Assembly: GCA_003586115.2 (NCBI GenBank)
Contig: QVOM02000115.1
Coordinates: 4,872,494-4,936,493, forward strand
DNA: 64,000 nucleotides
Direction: 5' to 3'
Origin: Salvator merianae
Lineage: Eukaryota; Chordata; Lepidosauria; Squamata; Teiidae
The notes beneath the pieces are model-generated. The model searched no databases. It was not told where the DNA came from and saw only the letters and a list, made by a program, of their open reading frames with translations. Shown one piece after another: positions 13,401-28,400 of the stretch (position 1 is its first letter; each line of letters opens with the position of its first letter). The translations under genes were made by a program, and so were the position numbers.

Positions 13401-16400
13401 GACTAGGTGAATGTGGCATCTGCTCAGACCCACACTATAAGTGCTCCCTTGAAAGTGCTGCACTTGAAAGGCAAAAGAGGAAGAAGCGTCAAAAAACACT
13501 TCCCTTGCTATCCTTTGGCAGCTCTGATGCTGTTGTACCACCATCATCCATGTTAGACCTACCTGATCTAATGGCAGTGGCCTTCTTCTTGTTGTTCAGT
13601 TGTTCAGTCACTAAGTCATGTCTGACTCTTTGTCACCCCATGGATCCTAGCACACAAGCCCCTTCTGTTCTCTGCTGTCTCCCAAAGTTTGCCAAAGATC
13701 ATGTTTGTTGCTATCCATCATCAAACTCAGGAACTGGCCCACAGGACCATTTTCTCTGTTTGAATACACCGCCAACTGTTATTGATATTGCAGTCAGAGG
13801 CAGCAGACAGCATGCAAAAAGCATGCTGCTGCTTTAAGAAAAACACTATAGCAAAGTGCTCTTAATGCACAGGACAAAGAATGCTTCCTTAGCAGCACTC
13901 CTCGCTTTCCCATGTGACTCCTCCTTATGTTGGTAATGTGATCCTTCTGTGAAGAGTCTATGCAATTAGGCCCTGGAATGGAAACTCCATCTTATGGAGA
14001 ACAAAGGTATCATCAAGTTAACTTCAACTTTTAATGGCTACATATACCCATGCAGTATTTTCAGCAGCAATACAGAAATTATTTGTCATTGCCTTCTTGT
14101 AGGAGATGGCAGGTCTTGGCAGAGTGACTGCTCTACAGTGGAGTTGCAGTCACTCCCCACTACTTTGTAGGAAAACAAGCCCAAGGCAATAGGTCTTGGC
14201 AAGGAACAATAATAATCCCCAGCATTTAAGCATATATTCATAGTTTTCTGTCTTTTTTTGCTATTTGAGCAGTTCTGTATTTGACAGTCAGACAAACTAC
14301 CCTCAGATGAATGAAGAAGAGGGATAAAGAGAGGTCTTTTCCTCAACTGGTTCAAATCTTGAGTCAGTCATTTAAACATTCTGTTGGCTTTGTTTACTAG
14401 AAGATGCCATCAGACTGTTTTCTAACCAGAGGCTCAGACATGAGGAGCCGTTAAGACCACCAAGAGTTTTAAGCATATTCTTGAGGCTGCAGTATTATTA
14501 TTATTATTTAAGTTGCTCTACAACAGAATCCCAGGATAGTTAACAGGGGAAAAAGAATATATATATTAAAAAAGTGTGTTTTCCATCACAACAGAATCTT
14601 GTGTACTGTATTCCCCTTTTAGCAGAAAATGGGCAGAGGTAAAGAGGCACTTCCTTTGCAAAACCCTAACCTCTCTGAGCAATTTGGGGTGAGGAACTCC
14701 AAAGCAAGTAGTCACAAATTGTTTTGTCTGGATGCTTAAAGGTTGCTGCAACGTACTATCACAGTGAGTCTGAATCCTCATGACTACAAGGACACATCCA
14801 TGCTGTTTTCTTGACAGATTTAAAGCATTTCGTACTTACCTTTCCTGGACTGCTCCACTGGGATCGGATCAGCTGGAGCAGTTCATCAGCTGGAGCAGTC
14901 CAGCTGTCCCGGAACAAGGCATTTAGACAGTTGTTCTGAGACAGCCTCTACACCAGTTCTGAAGCTCACATGAGCTTCAGAGACTGTTCTGAAGGCTCCA
15001 ACAGCTAGGAACTAAGGTTTCTGGACTCAGAGCCCCCAGGTGACTCAAACTGGTGGTGCAACCATGTGCACCAACAAATTGAGTCCTCCAAGGGAAATCG
15101 GATTACAGAGGCGTGCAGTGTTCACATACCTCCATAGTCTGGATTAGCAGCTGCTAGTCTGCCATTTTGGACTGCCTAGTCCAGTATATGCCCAATACAA
15201 TATGGATGGAGCATACTAGAAGGGGCTGGGGCTCCCTTGCTGTACCAAGATGTGGAGGTAGGCTCCTGGACCCCTTGTTACACTACTTTAGCATTAAATG
15301 CAGAAAGGCTCTTGAAAGTATTTCACCACTGTCTTCTTCCAAGAGGATGCCAGGAATCAAATCCACAACCATCTACAGCTGAGCAATTGCAACTCACCCA
15401 CTTGTAGGCAGTCCAAGCCTGCTAATAACTGTAATCTTACTGTGTGAAATGAATTTCTTAGTTTGTACCTATGATAGTAAGCTGCATGTAGACAAAAGTC
15501 TCCTGAAAAATATCACACAAAAAAAAAAACTTTTAAAGCTGTCTAGATCTGAGCTGTGCTTTGGTTGCCCCATTCTAGGGAAACTACATGGAGAACATGC
15601 AAATAAATTTTATATTGACTCAACTAAATTTTCAGTTAGATAATAGATTTCAACAGTACCTTTGAATATTGTGGCTTTCCCTCTTCATAATGAATCTCCA
15701 CATAATCAGAAGATAATAAATCACTGTAAAGGAATAAGACAAATTGTTCTTAAAAGCAGCAATATTAGACTTCATATATCCAAATATTTTAATATCTTTA
15801 AATATGAAGCTAACATAAAATGACATACATTTTTTTTGATGTATGTTATTTCCATATCTCACTAAAATGTGAAAGAAAAATTTAACTAAAATGAAGTTTT
15901 CTTTAGTTATACATCTGTAATGATCCTGGGATGCTGAGGGTGCATTCCAACATGGCATTTAACCGTCTGTCTTCAGTTCCCGCTGGCCCAACATGAATTT
16001 GCCTTTCCATAGTTTTTCTAACTAGACTACTTTGCCTTCAGAGTTAATGAATTCTCAGCCGGTTTCAGATCGCTTACCCGTTTTACTTTATGATGTGGGA
16101 ACGCAGAAGGAGAGTACAGTATTTGGAAGGGACTGTACATTTGGGAGGCCGTGCAGGAGGAGGGCTCCCCATTTCCTGCCACCCAATGACAGACTTTGTT
16201 GCGGGCACTATACTCAGGCACCACAGCGAACAGGGGTGGGAGGTCAGGGACCACAGCACTTCCTTCCATCTCCTTTATTCCCTCTTCCACCATTGCCAGG
16301 AGAAAAGAAAGCCATTCTCTGCTTTCCCTTTGTCTATCTGCGGTCCTTTTTTCTTCCTTTATCCCCCATTCAGCACTGCCAGGAAGAAATTAAAGGCTCC

Positions 16401-19400
16401 CTCCACTTGCATCCTCTGATTAAACCAAAAAATAGAGCTCCTTCTAGGTTTACAGAGTTTTGTGCAAAACCACTACAGCAACAGGCATGGTATTTAACTT
16501 CTGTCTGAAAATGGAAACATCAGTGGTGTCCGTAAGTATAACCAACAGACTTCCTCTTTGCTTAAGGTGCTTTATCCAGTGCTGGGGCCTTTCTTTGTAT
16601 TCACATTCCCTAGAGAGAAGCTGCTCTACCATAGCTCTTCTTTCAGATTTTCATTGCCGCCCCAGCTTCTCCTTGCTTGCCCCCTCTTCTTACCTCCTCT
16701 TCCCCATCTCATTTTTTCCAACTTTTCATCTCTTGTTGTAGCTTAAAAGCCTGGTGAGGGGACAGATGGGCAGGCAGGAAGAGAGAAGAATAAAGCATTG
16801 AAGTATGCCTTCAACAGTGGATTTACACGGGAAAACTTGGTTTTGAATACAGGTTGACCTATGTTCTTCTTGAACGCAAAAGAAAATAACTGGAATCTAG
16901 ATAGATTAAATCCCTTCTTTTCTACATAGAGAAAGAAAAACTTGTGAAGGAAGAGTGGCAGAAAGCCCTGTGAGTATGTTTTAGCTAGGCAATGTTACGT
17001 TAGCTGTATCTAAGCTTCTGTTTATTTTCCTGGAAGCAAGATACTGCCTAAACATGCTTCATGGGGCCCAGTCACACCTATGTTTTAATCCAGCTTCAAT
17101 CTATTTTTGGATTGAAATAACACATCAAAGTGACTAATCATTTTCTTTCCACATTCCCAAAAGTGGATTTTCTGAGTTAGATAATGCTGAAAGAATACAT
17201 CATATTTCTTTACTGATGTGTTCTTTCAGTCTGAAAGTGAACTGAAGCTGGATTGAAACTTAGGTGTGGCTGAGCCCATGGAAAAAATCTACTACTAATT
17301 TCCCTTTAGTGATGTGCTGAACTGGTTCAGTTATTTCACAATTTGCAGTGAACAAGGGGTGTTCAAATGTTTATCATCAAGTCAAAACAGGCCCCTCGGA
17401 TGTTCACATGACATGTTCGCATTCAGGGCATGTTCATCAAGCTTTTTGCCAAGCTGTTTGCAGGGTCTATGCCTTTAAAAAAGGCATATCATTATCTTTT
17501 CTGCTCTCAGTCATTCACCAGTTTTGATATTTACCTCTTGCGTTTGTGTTGCCTTTTTCAATGGAGTGATTCAAGTTCTAACAATCACTTGTATAAAAGG
17601 CTGTTGGCTACTTTGGATTCTTTATGTTTTGGTGTAAGGGAAACTGGTGTACCATTCGCTGCTTTGGCAACCAGGAGTGAGAGGAGAGCTCAAGGGAGGG
17701 AATAACAGTATATAAAAGGAGAAGTAGAATCCAATATTTCAGTTCCTCTCATGTTGAATTTTTTAGAGACAGAGCTTGCCTCTAAAAGAAGGTGGTTGCT
17801 GACTAGGTTCTCTGCTTTAGACTAAGACGCTTTCTATGGCTCGCCTTTGGTCTGTGCCAACTTCTGTGTGCATGCGTGTGTGCGTGCATGTGTGTGCGTA
17901 CGTCTATTCTCTCTCCCTTGTTTTTTTGGGGGGGTTAGGGATTTGGTTGTGGGGGAGGTGGGGTATTAGTTTAGGCGTAGGTGCCGGATGATTCTCTGGT
18001 CTACCTTGCTGCTCTCTCAGACTTGTTTAAGCTATCTGCTTATTTTATCTGGTACTGCAGTTTGTTTGGTTTAGAAATTAAGTTTGGGGGTAGGGGGAGC
18101 TGCTTGCTCAGGAAGGGCATTTTCTGTGACATTTTTAAATACTTTATTTGCAAGGAGGCCTTGTAGCAGCATTGTTTCCTTTGCCTTTACCTAGCACTTA
18201 ATTCCTGCCCATGCATCCACACCATTCATGCCTACACACAAAGCCTCCCTTAGACAAATGGCTGCTGCAGGAAATTTATCAGATTGTCTTGGGGTGGGGG
18301 GGCAATGAAAGGGAGAATGGCATGCTATATAGTTTATCCTTCTTATTGCTATGACCCACCCTGGAACCTTCAGGTGAAGGGCAAAATATAAGTTCTTAAA
18401 TAAGTAAATAAATTTGAATGCTGCATCAGTCATACTCTTCAGAATAGCTCTGAAGATGTATCATATCCCAAACTGACAACAAAAAGGAAATAAGACACAG
18501 GCAGATCGCTTCCTCTGCAAGCACCATGGCTCTTGATTTGTGGAATTCTCAGCAGAGAAGCCCACTTGGCACCTGATTTGCCACCTTTCAGTTGCCAGGT
18601 GAAAACACAGCTCTTCTCCCAGACATTTAAGAGCTGACAGATAAACAGTTGGTACAGTTCTGTTTTTTTTCTGTCTTGTAACTGCTGGACTTAATACACT
18701 CCAGGATAGTTGTTTGTTTTAATAACTTTTATACTTTAATGTTTTAGAGTTTAATTAATATGTTCCACTGTTGTTTACTCTTTTTAATTTCTGTCCTATT
18801 TTTGTATATTGCTTTGAGTCTGCTGTAGAAGGTGATAAAGCAATTGACTCAGTCATCCCTTGCACAAAGTGTTTTCTCTCATACATGTTCATCAACATGT
18901 GACTTCCCCCCACTCCTTCCCTTGGTGGTGCTCCAACTTGGTCAGAAGTGTTCATGCCACCAGTCTGAATACTCACCTAGCAGTTGATCTCAGCCTATCT
19001 CTCTGCCAACATGCACAACTAACTTGGACACACAGGGTACTATGTTGCCCTGGTGATTTAATGCAGCACACTTGCCCACTGACTTACCAGTCATTATATT
19101 TTTTTCTAGCAGTTGAGCCTAGAAAATCTATCTGATTATGTGCATGGATGGGCCAAACACACTGGCTGCCTCCATCTCCAACAGCTGAGTGAAGAGCATC
19201 TACCCATTGCCCCTTGACTTTCATGGGTAGCTTGGGCTCCCTGGCCCTCATAGTTCTCCTAGTGTCCAGTCCTAACATATCTATCCAATGATGTGAATCA
19301 GTAGCTGGACACCTGGACACCCTAAACACCCTAGATAACCACCCATTAACTTTGCACTGGTAGCTTGGACTTCCAGCTCACCCTCATCAGGCAATCTAAG

Positions 19401-22400
19401 CAATTCTCTATTGACTTAAATTGACTTGAATGGGTACCACAGACTGCACTGCTTCCCCTAACCCCTAGATTTCCAAAGAATACAATTACTTTTATGCCAT
19501 AATTTTACATAACAGGGTGGTTTTATGCGAACAAAACTATCCTTATTACATGAGAGATTACTGTAAATCAGATCAGTTAATGCCTTTTTCCCTTTCTGTA
19601 ACTTGCCTTCTCATTATAAAAATGGTGGTAATGACATAGAATGTAAGGCCCTTTCCGTACTTACCCTAAGTCTGGAATAGGAGCCCATGTAGAAAAATTC
19701 TGGGTCTCATCTATCTACATGTTAGTGAGGACCTGTGAGGACCCACCTCCTGTAGGTACATTCCATCTGCACAGTATGGAGCATGATCCCGATCAGGGAG
19801 GCACGTCTACTGGCAAACCAGTAGGCCCTAGTCCAGAACATGGGAGGCATGCAGGAGGCATGCAGAAGGCATGCCTCCATGTTCCAAACTAGCAGGGGTT
19901 GCATTTCAGCAGCGCACCAAAGCCCACCACTAAAATGCATCCCCCAAATGGTCTGAGGCTAGAAATTTTTGCTCCTAGCCCTTGGAGCACTCAGAGTTCA
20001 GCTTCAAAGCCCACATGTGCTTTGAGACTGGGGTGGGAGCTAGTCTGGACCAGTGCCATCATACTGATGGTGCTATTCCAGACCATGCCTTTGCACGGTC
20101 AAGACCAGCGAACCTGGCCGGTTCAGAACCGCTGGTTCTGACCACAGACAGGTAAGTGCAGAAACGCCATATATGCTGCATATACACAGAGTTTGTTCAC
20201 AATATTGTTCCAGCGGCATGAAAAGATTCCCTGATGGATCCTTATTTACAGCAGCAAACAGTTCAGACTGCATGTGATATTCTGAATCACAAGCAGTTTG
20301 GACTACACCTCCACAGTTTACATGATTTTTGCGTAAGTACTCTGCTTTGGGGATGAATCTGAGATGCTTGCACATACTACATAATTATTTAAATAAACAG
20401 TAAAACAAAGCATTAGCTTTTATATAGAAATCCATGGATGCAATAGCACCACCACACGTGTGCAAAATCCAAACACTGCAAACTCCCAAGCAATTCTGTA
20501 TTAAAAATGACAAAATTTGCCCTAATCAATCAGTATCATATGAATCCCAAGACACAGCAGGCAATCTAAGGCTCTGCGGCAAATCTGTAGTAAACATATA
20601 CATAATTTGAACTTATGGGCTGCATTGCAGGAACTTGCTTACCAGAGCACACCAGTGTGACTACAGCCATAGTACTTATCAGCCGAAATATAACAGTTAC
20701 CTGATTGTACCATCCTGACCTTTTATGATAGGTGTTCCATTAATGTGATAGATTAATATGTAGGTTTTGAAGGGTAAATACAATTTACCTTCATTTTAAA
20801 GAAAACCTGTAATAACTTTAGGATATATTTATCTTTGTCTTCTCCTATCAGTGTATTTGCCTAGTCTCTAGAATAAATCAATTCTGGTCCTACAAACTCC
20901 TAAATTATTTACCTTAAATCTCCTATTTACCCTTGCCTTTGGCTAAAGGTACAACTTTCCCTCCCTACTTTCAGACTACTGTTTTATTGCGTGTCTTGTA
21001 TGAGGTTTTTATTTTTTTTGTCTTTGTTTTAATTGTAATCTGCCCTGAGACCTTCAGGTATAGGGTGGGATAAAAATGCAAATAAATAAATAAATAAAAT
21101 ATATTTATCTTTGTCTTCTCCTATCAGTGTATTTGCCTAGTCTCTAGAATAAATCAATTCTGGTCCTACAAACTCCTAAATTATTTACCTTAAATCTCCT
21201 ATTTACCCTTGCCTTTGGCTAAAGGTACAACTTTCCCTCCCTACTTTCAGACTACTGTTTTATTGCGTGTCTTGTATGAGGTTTTTATTTTTTTTGTCTT
21301 TGTTTTAATTGTAATCTGCCCTGAGACCTTCAGGTATAGGGTGGGATAAAAATGCAAATAAATAAATAAATAAATAAATTTTACAGCTTTTATATTCCAC
21401 CTTTCTTCTGGAGAGTTCAAGAATTCACACATCATTTTCCTGTTTTCCTTCCATATCATTTAACCCAGAAAATCTACCTTTGGGCTAGATAATGTGGAAA
21501 GAAAATGGCTTGTTACTTTGCTGGAGCAAAGACATATTAAAATTTAGGTGTAGCTGGATCCAAAGTTAGCAATACCAGGGAAAAAATGCCATTATATTAG
21601 TTATATGTTTTTCAAATTGGTATCTCATAAACCTAATCTTTTTAAAAACAAAAAACAAAATCAAAAACCTTTTCTCTCTTTAAATATGCTGACAAAATCA
21701 CCTAAACTTCAACTGAATATTAAAAGGAGGATAATTTTTTAAAAACTATTTGCATTGATTGATTCTGCTTAAATTTGCAGAAACAGTCAAGTAGCAACAG
21801 CAGGAGCTTATGTTACAGGGGTATTTTTTTCTCTGACTCTTCACTTACTGGATTTAATTGCCTTTTACATTATTTCTTTTTCTTCACTTTTAGCTATTTT
21901 TATAAATCGCAATTAATAAACTATGGATATTGCTCTGGTTGCTTAATCAGAACAATATGTGAATAACTCTTTCTCTTTGCCTAACAGAGATGTACATGTC
22001 TTTCAATCAGGCAACCTGATGAGTGCAGCTAATAGTTTATACAGCATCAGATAGGGTAGATAATAAATTTCAGCAGAGCTAATCCCTAAATGTGTGTGAT
22101 GCCTGGCCATTGGACTGATAGCAACACATTAAAACAGATAGTGTATTTGTGGTTGGGCCCTTTGCAGCAGTGGGAATGGCTGAAGCTCAGTGGTAGAGCA
22201 AACTGCCTAGAAAGCAGAGGGTTGCTGGTTCAACCTCCAGTCTTTCCCTGGAAGTAGGCAATGGTAAACCACTTCTGTATCTCTGCCAAGGAAACTGCAT
22301 AGAGATGCCCATGCAATCAACCAGGAGTCAGACATGACTCAATGTTACTCCAACAACAACAAATTTACAACAATAGAAAAGGAACCAAGATATGACATTA

Positions 22401-25400
22401 ATATGAGTGCAAATACATAGCAACTGATAGGTGAGGAATGAGTATCCCTAACCATCCTTCTTCCCCAACTCACATTAGAGGCAATGAAGAATGCTAGCTA
22501 GGATTACTGGCTCATCAAAATATATCTAGTTCCTATCAAAAATAAAAACCTGTAGCTAGGCAGAAAGAAAATAATAATATAGGAGGTTTCTGAATAACCC
22601 ACATTGTAAATATATCAGAAAGTGTTTACTAGCAACATCAAGTATTTACTATATCCCTAGCTACAATGTTTGACAGAAGACAAAATAATCTCAAGAATCA
22701 GGTTATGAAAGCACAAACCTACACTGGCCTACTCAAAAGCAAGTCCACTGACTTCAGTGAAACTTGCTTCTTGCAGCTCTTGTGGAAATGTCCAGGGAGC
22801 ATTTCCACAAGAGCAGCAGTTGAGGAGTGAGGTTAAAGATCAAAACATGATTCAAGGAAACCAAAGGAAGACTTCTGGATTCACTGCTGTTGCTTGAAGC
22901 TCAGGTGGCCACAGTATCCAGGAGTGTTTACCACCATCTCCAACTGGTTCACCAGCTTCAGTCTTTCCTTGATAAGGACAACTTGGCCCCAGTGATCCAC
23001 GCTCTGGTAACCTCCAGACTAGACTACTGTAATGCATTCTACATGGGTCTTCCCTTAAAGACAATCTGGAAGTTGGAACTACTGCAGAATGCAGCAGTTC
23101 ATCTGCTGATAATCACTTAACTTAGAGAAAAGATGTAACATTTTGTATCTAAGCGCATAAACTGAAAAAGTATACAGCATAGGTTGCATCTTTTCCCTCA
23201 AGATTTGAAATATTTCATTCAGGAGGACCAAACACACCAAATATGTTTGAGAAAGATACTGCCTCTCATTTTTTAAAAAGAGAATGTTCAAACAACAAGA
23301 TTCTTTAATCCTGATTTTAAAAAAAGAAAGACTATGCACTGTTTGTTCTTTACAAACATCTTTGTATAAAACTATTATTAACTTTTCACTCTCTTTCTTT
23401 GCATCTGCACAGGTAAGCATTCTAATAACAACCCAAAGTTTCAGGGAATAGGAGAACCTTGTAATTTTTTAAAAAATAAAATAGTTTAAGACGACTACAG
23501 CTAAAAATAATAACAATTGTAGTTACATACTTACTTATTCAATAAGAGATCAAGAATAAATGTAGAGCCAAAAGCTTCAATCTGGAAACTTGTCTGAGCC
23601 AAATGCACAGCCTGAAAATAGAAGGGAAAAATATGGAGGCAAGCAAAGAAAAAACATGCACAAAAGATAGTTAGCTGTTTTGCCTAATCATTATTAACAT
23701 GCCAGTTCACTTATATGTGGTTCAATCAATAAAGTAATTCAAAGTAAATTTTGGAGATATACAGGCAGATCACTAACACAACAATATAACATCTGGTCTA
23801 TTATGGTCTACAGATGAATACCATAAAGAATCAGATAAGATAACAGAAGCACTCGTGCATTTAAAAATGCATTTAGGCTGTCATGTTTTTTTAAGTGCTA
23901 TAATAAAAGATTAATGCAGGATGGGAAGTCCTAGCTACAGCGCTATCAATTTAAACTTCTTTAAAAGTTAAAAAATCTCCAACTAACATTTTAATTGCTA
24001 CCTCAACCACATACATAAGAATCAGAGGCTCTATTTCATAACTGCAATCTGAGATACAGCTCTTATGTGTGAGCAAAGGCAACTGCTAAACAGGATGGCA
24101 AAAACAGGCTACTCTGTAATTCAGCACCCTATTAATAAAGAAAAATCACACTCTGGGTCTTTTCGTACTTGCCATTGGTGAACATCAAGAGCGCTCACTG
24201 GTCAAGTGCTTCCACATTTCGCAGGGGCCTTGGTGATCAAGGAGCAGGTTACAGCTGCTCCTGATTGCTTACTGCTGTGGAGCACAAAGTCATTCTTCAC
24301 ATCTGTACTGGGAGCAGCTGGACTGCTCCCAGGACACTGTGTTCATAGCTGCTTCCGGGTGCAAACGCAGAGCAGCGCAACTGTACCACCGTATGGCATG
24401 GCTGTGCCTGACCTGCGCTGTCGTGCAGATTTCAGAGACGCATCAAACTGCATTGCTGAAATGCATCCCCAGTGGGAACTGAGGCTAGGAACTTCAGCAC
24501 CTAGTCCTCAGTGAACCTGGAAGCGGCTCTGGAGATTGCACAATCTCTGGAGCTAGCACAGGAGGCTGTACCAGAACAGCCTTCCAAATGCAGAAGGCCT
24601 AGCCTGGGTCTGTGGGGCCATTCCTGCTGCTGGAATGGCTCCGGGCTGGGCCAGCCCTACTGGACAGGCCCAGTAAGGTAAGGGATCAACAGAGTGGTTC
24701 CTAAGAATATACTGGTGTCTGAACCTTCCCTCATCTCCTTTTTTTATAAGGTGGTATGAAGTGGTTACCTTTCTTTTCTCCTTGAGAAGCACAGAAGCAG
24801 AAAAAATGTAAACCCTTACAGCTTTTTGTTTCTGCTACAACTGCCTAATTTAAAAGCATTTTTTCCATCAAATAATTCAACCATAAGTCATAGATCCATT
24901 AAGTATGCTGGAGCTGACATTTCCACAGCTGCCACGGAAATGCCAGTCCTCTTTCTGTGTGTTTTCTCCCTGACTGCCTGTCATTTGGGGAAAGTACCAA
25001 CATGGAAAAATAGCAACCAAAATGAACAGTAGCCACTATGTGCATTCAAAGTCCTTTAACTGCTCATGCACCTAAAAAAAATAAAAAAAATGAATGCCCC
25101 TGACCTAGATCTTTAATGCACCAAATCAAAACCTTATTTGGTCAAATGCATCTAAAAGTTTCTGGAGTAATACAAATACCAAGTCACATAGGATCCATTA
25201 GTATTAAATGCTCTTGAATATCTAAGGGGGAAAAAAATCAAATTCTTCCAGCCAGTTCTAGTGCCAGCGCCATTGTTAGAACTGGCTCACATGCCAAGTT
25301 CCAACCTGAACCAAGCAGCCAGCTTGTTGAACAGGCTGATCAGTTCAGGTTCGGTTGGTTGAAACCCCTTGCTGGAGTATTTTTGCAGATGATTTCTATT

Positions 25401-28400
25401 TTACTATTTCTATGTTTGAAACTGTATTTATTATTATGAAGAATACATTTTCTTGTTATTTCCATTTTTTCCTGCCAAAAATACCTAACATTGCCAATAC
25501 AATTAAGAAAAAAAAAAAAACCCAGTACAAACCAAGTGAAGTGTCAAAATGTGTATAAGGCATGAAAAAACAGTGTTTGAATTTAATCATCTTGCAGGTT
25601 AACCAAATCAGATCAAGGCTTTACAGAAAAACGCCTCATTTGTGTTGTCAACATATAAGTGGCTCAACAAAGCCTGGTCACCAGCACCAAGATGGTCACC
25701 ATTAAAATGCACTTCACAAAGGTGACGAAATGGGAGCATTTCTTCCAAAAAATCTCAGCCACAGTTATCTTTTGTCTTGTGTTGTTCTGTAAACTGCATG
25801 TTTCATGAATCCATATGTGTTGCCCTTGCACAAGTTTTATATAACACAATGTTATGCAGTTGGAAAAATGTTGACCTCCCTTGTCTAACACAGTTCCATA
25901 AACTTTCAGTAACATACTTCAGCTCCAGAGCACAGCTGACATACTGTTAGAATGGGACCCTCCTCTGTACAGGCAAGTGGAGTCTCATCTCTGAGCACCA
26001 CTGACTTACATTAAACTAGCCCTCCACTGTTACATTCACCCGTTTCCCATAGCTGACATTCATTTGCATTTCACAGTTTTTGCACTAAACTGTTTTTGGG
26101 TGAGAACCAATTAATAGTACTATATAGGAGATGAATACATTTCCAATTAATTTATTGCTGAGTTAATGAGAAATTTCCAAGTCGAAACATAATTGTACTG
26201 AGAGGAACAACTGGTTATAGCTCTCAATAGGTGGGTACATTTTTATTTTCTATTTTTTATTCACACATAAATAACTCAGGGCAGCCAGAAATCACTTCCA
26301 TCTTTTTAGCATTAATATGTAAAGTCCTTGAATGCATCTGAACCAAGCTGATTTTTTCCCCACTGTTTCCTATCAAGTTTTAGGTGCAACTTCTCCTTAT
26401 GCCACTTTCCCATAGGTGTAATGATGCAATATCAACAAAGATTTTCTAGGAACTTAATCCTCATGGTAATGCCAGATGACTGTAATCAAGAGCTTTACAA
26501 AAAAAAACCCATTCTTTTGGGTAATTCAATCCCAAGCCTTTCAGGGCTTATAGGTCATTACCACACCTTTCAACCAGGACAAGAAATGAACTGATAACCA
26601 GTGAATTTTCTATAATGTGAAAACAGTATACTATCTATGTCCAGCTCCAATCAAAAACTTATTGCAGACAATATGAACCTATGGATTACAACCACACAGG
26701 TCTTCACTGAATTGTTTCAACTCATTTGCTATCATCCATAAAGAGATATGGGAAACAGACAAAATCAGCTGTATCTCACATACTGTTTCACATACTGAAA
26801 TAATATTAATGTGGTTGATCCACTTGACTTACGTGTGATATCCAACTTTCACTAGACAGTGGCTATTCCGTCAGGCTGTTTCAGGCAATCTCTCAGAGGT
26901 GCAAGGGGCAGGGACAGGCAAAAAGGTATTTTCTGCGGTGGTCCCCAGACTAAGGAACAGCCTCCCTCTGGGGGTTTGCCAGATGTCTATGTGATACGGT
27001 TCTTGGTGCCTCGTTAAAACAAATCTCTTCACCCAGGCTTTTGATGTTTAGCCTCCTTACAGGTGTTGTCCTGCCAAGGAGGGATGGTGGGTGGGTGGGA
27101 GGGTTGTATTTTAATGTGTCTTAATCCTTTTCATATTTTATCTTTTTTACTTTTGTGATCCATCCTGGGACTTTTTGGTGAAGGGCAGCATATAAATTCT
27201 TGAATGAATGAATGGATGGATGGATGAATTCAAAAGTTAGTCTTGTTGCTTATGTCTCCTTCCACCACTCAAAAAATCCCTTTGTTTCCTTCCTTCAGTT
27301 GTTTAGAAATCAAATACAGGGACTCCTTTTTTATTCAATAAGTAGAAACCACAGAGGGAGACTTCCAAACTAAAGAGTATAGTAAAACTGTTATCAAAAA
27401 AACAAATAATGTAGGTATTCATTTTTTATTAAGGCATAAGTATCACTAAATCAAAACAAAAGAAGTATGTAAACAAAAGAAGTAAACTTGTTTAGCACAA
27501 AGTATCAAGAATTTTGTTTGCATGTCTTCATGTTATTTCTTTGGTGAAATTGGACTAAACCATAATGCACTGCCAGTGAACAGTGGAACCGAAGGCAAGA
27601 CAGCTAAAAGAAAGTAAGATCAGGATAGGAAGAACTTATATTAAGTGAAACACTGTAAAGATAGCAATTCTATACAAAATTTCAAGATAATTGACCAAGT
27701 GAATGTAGTAGATTATGCACACATCGGTCAACCCTGAACTGGAAGCAGGGATGTATAACAAAGACAGACTGGACTCAAGCTCTGAGGAACTGAGTAAGGT
27801 GGGGTGCTGCCCATTTTGCCCTTATGGGCCAGTGGATCCTGCACATTATAAATCTCCCCTATATGAGGGTTTCTTCAATCACGTTGATTCTTCTTGAGCT
27901 GAATAAAGCAGCTCTTGCTGAGTGACAGAGGACGTGCGTGCATGTATAGGAGCTGTAAATGCCACAAATAGTACATATCTATATCTATACATATATAAAA
28001 ACATAAACATTATATATACTTTAGTATGCTATTTTTCAAAATAAACAAGTACCTAATTCACATTTAGAGGGTGTGCAACTATGGACCTTTCTGCACTTTG
28101 CTTTCCGTGATCTGGATCAGTGGGTCCAGATCATGTGATGTGGATCAAGGTAAAGCTTGGACTGGAACAGTGCTGCCTTTACAGCAATGGGTATTCCAAC
28201 CCAGTTGCCACACTGGCACCAAAGCCCACACAACCTTCAGAACTAGCCTCCAAGGGCTCTGATAGCTAGGAACAAAAGTTCCTAGCTCCAGAGTCCTTGG
28301 GGGACCCACTTTGGTGGGAAGCTTTGGGTCCTCTGGTGGCACACTTTGAGCCTCCCAGGGCCTTTCTGCACTTTCTACCTTAGAATGGGATAATTATAGT

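Noticed and set aside
13322..13837. 171-codon plus-strand ORF
   Set aside because: It crosses a BovB 3' UTR fragment and has no recognisable domain.
16032..16508. 158-codon plus-strand ORF
   Set aside because: It lies in the dispersed repeat that recurs at 59463, where the frame is not kept.
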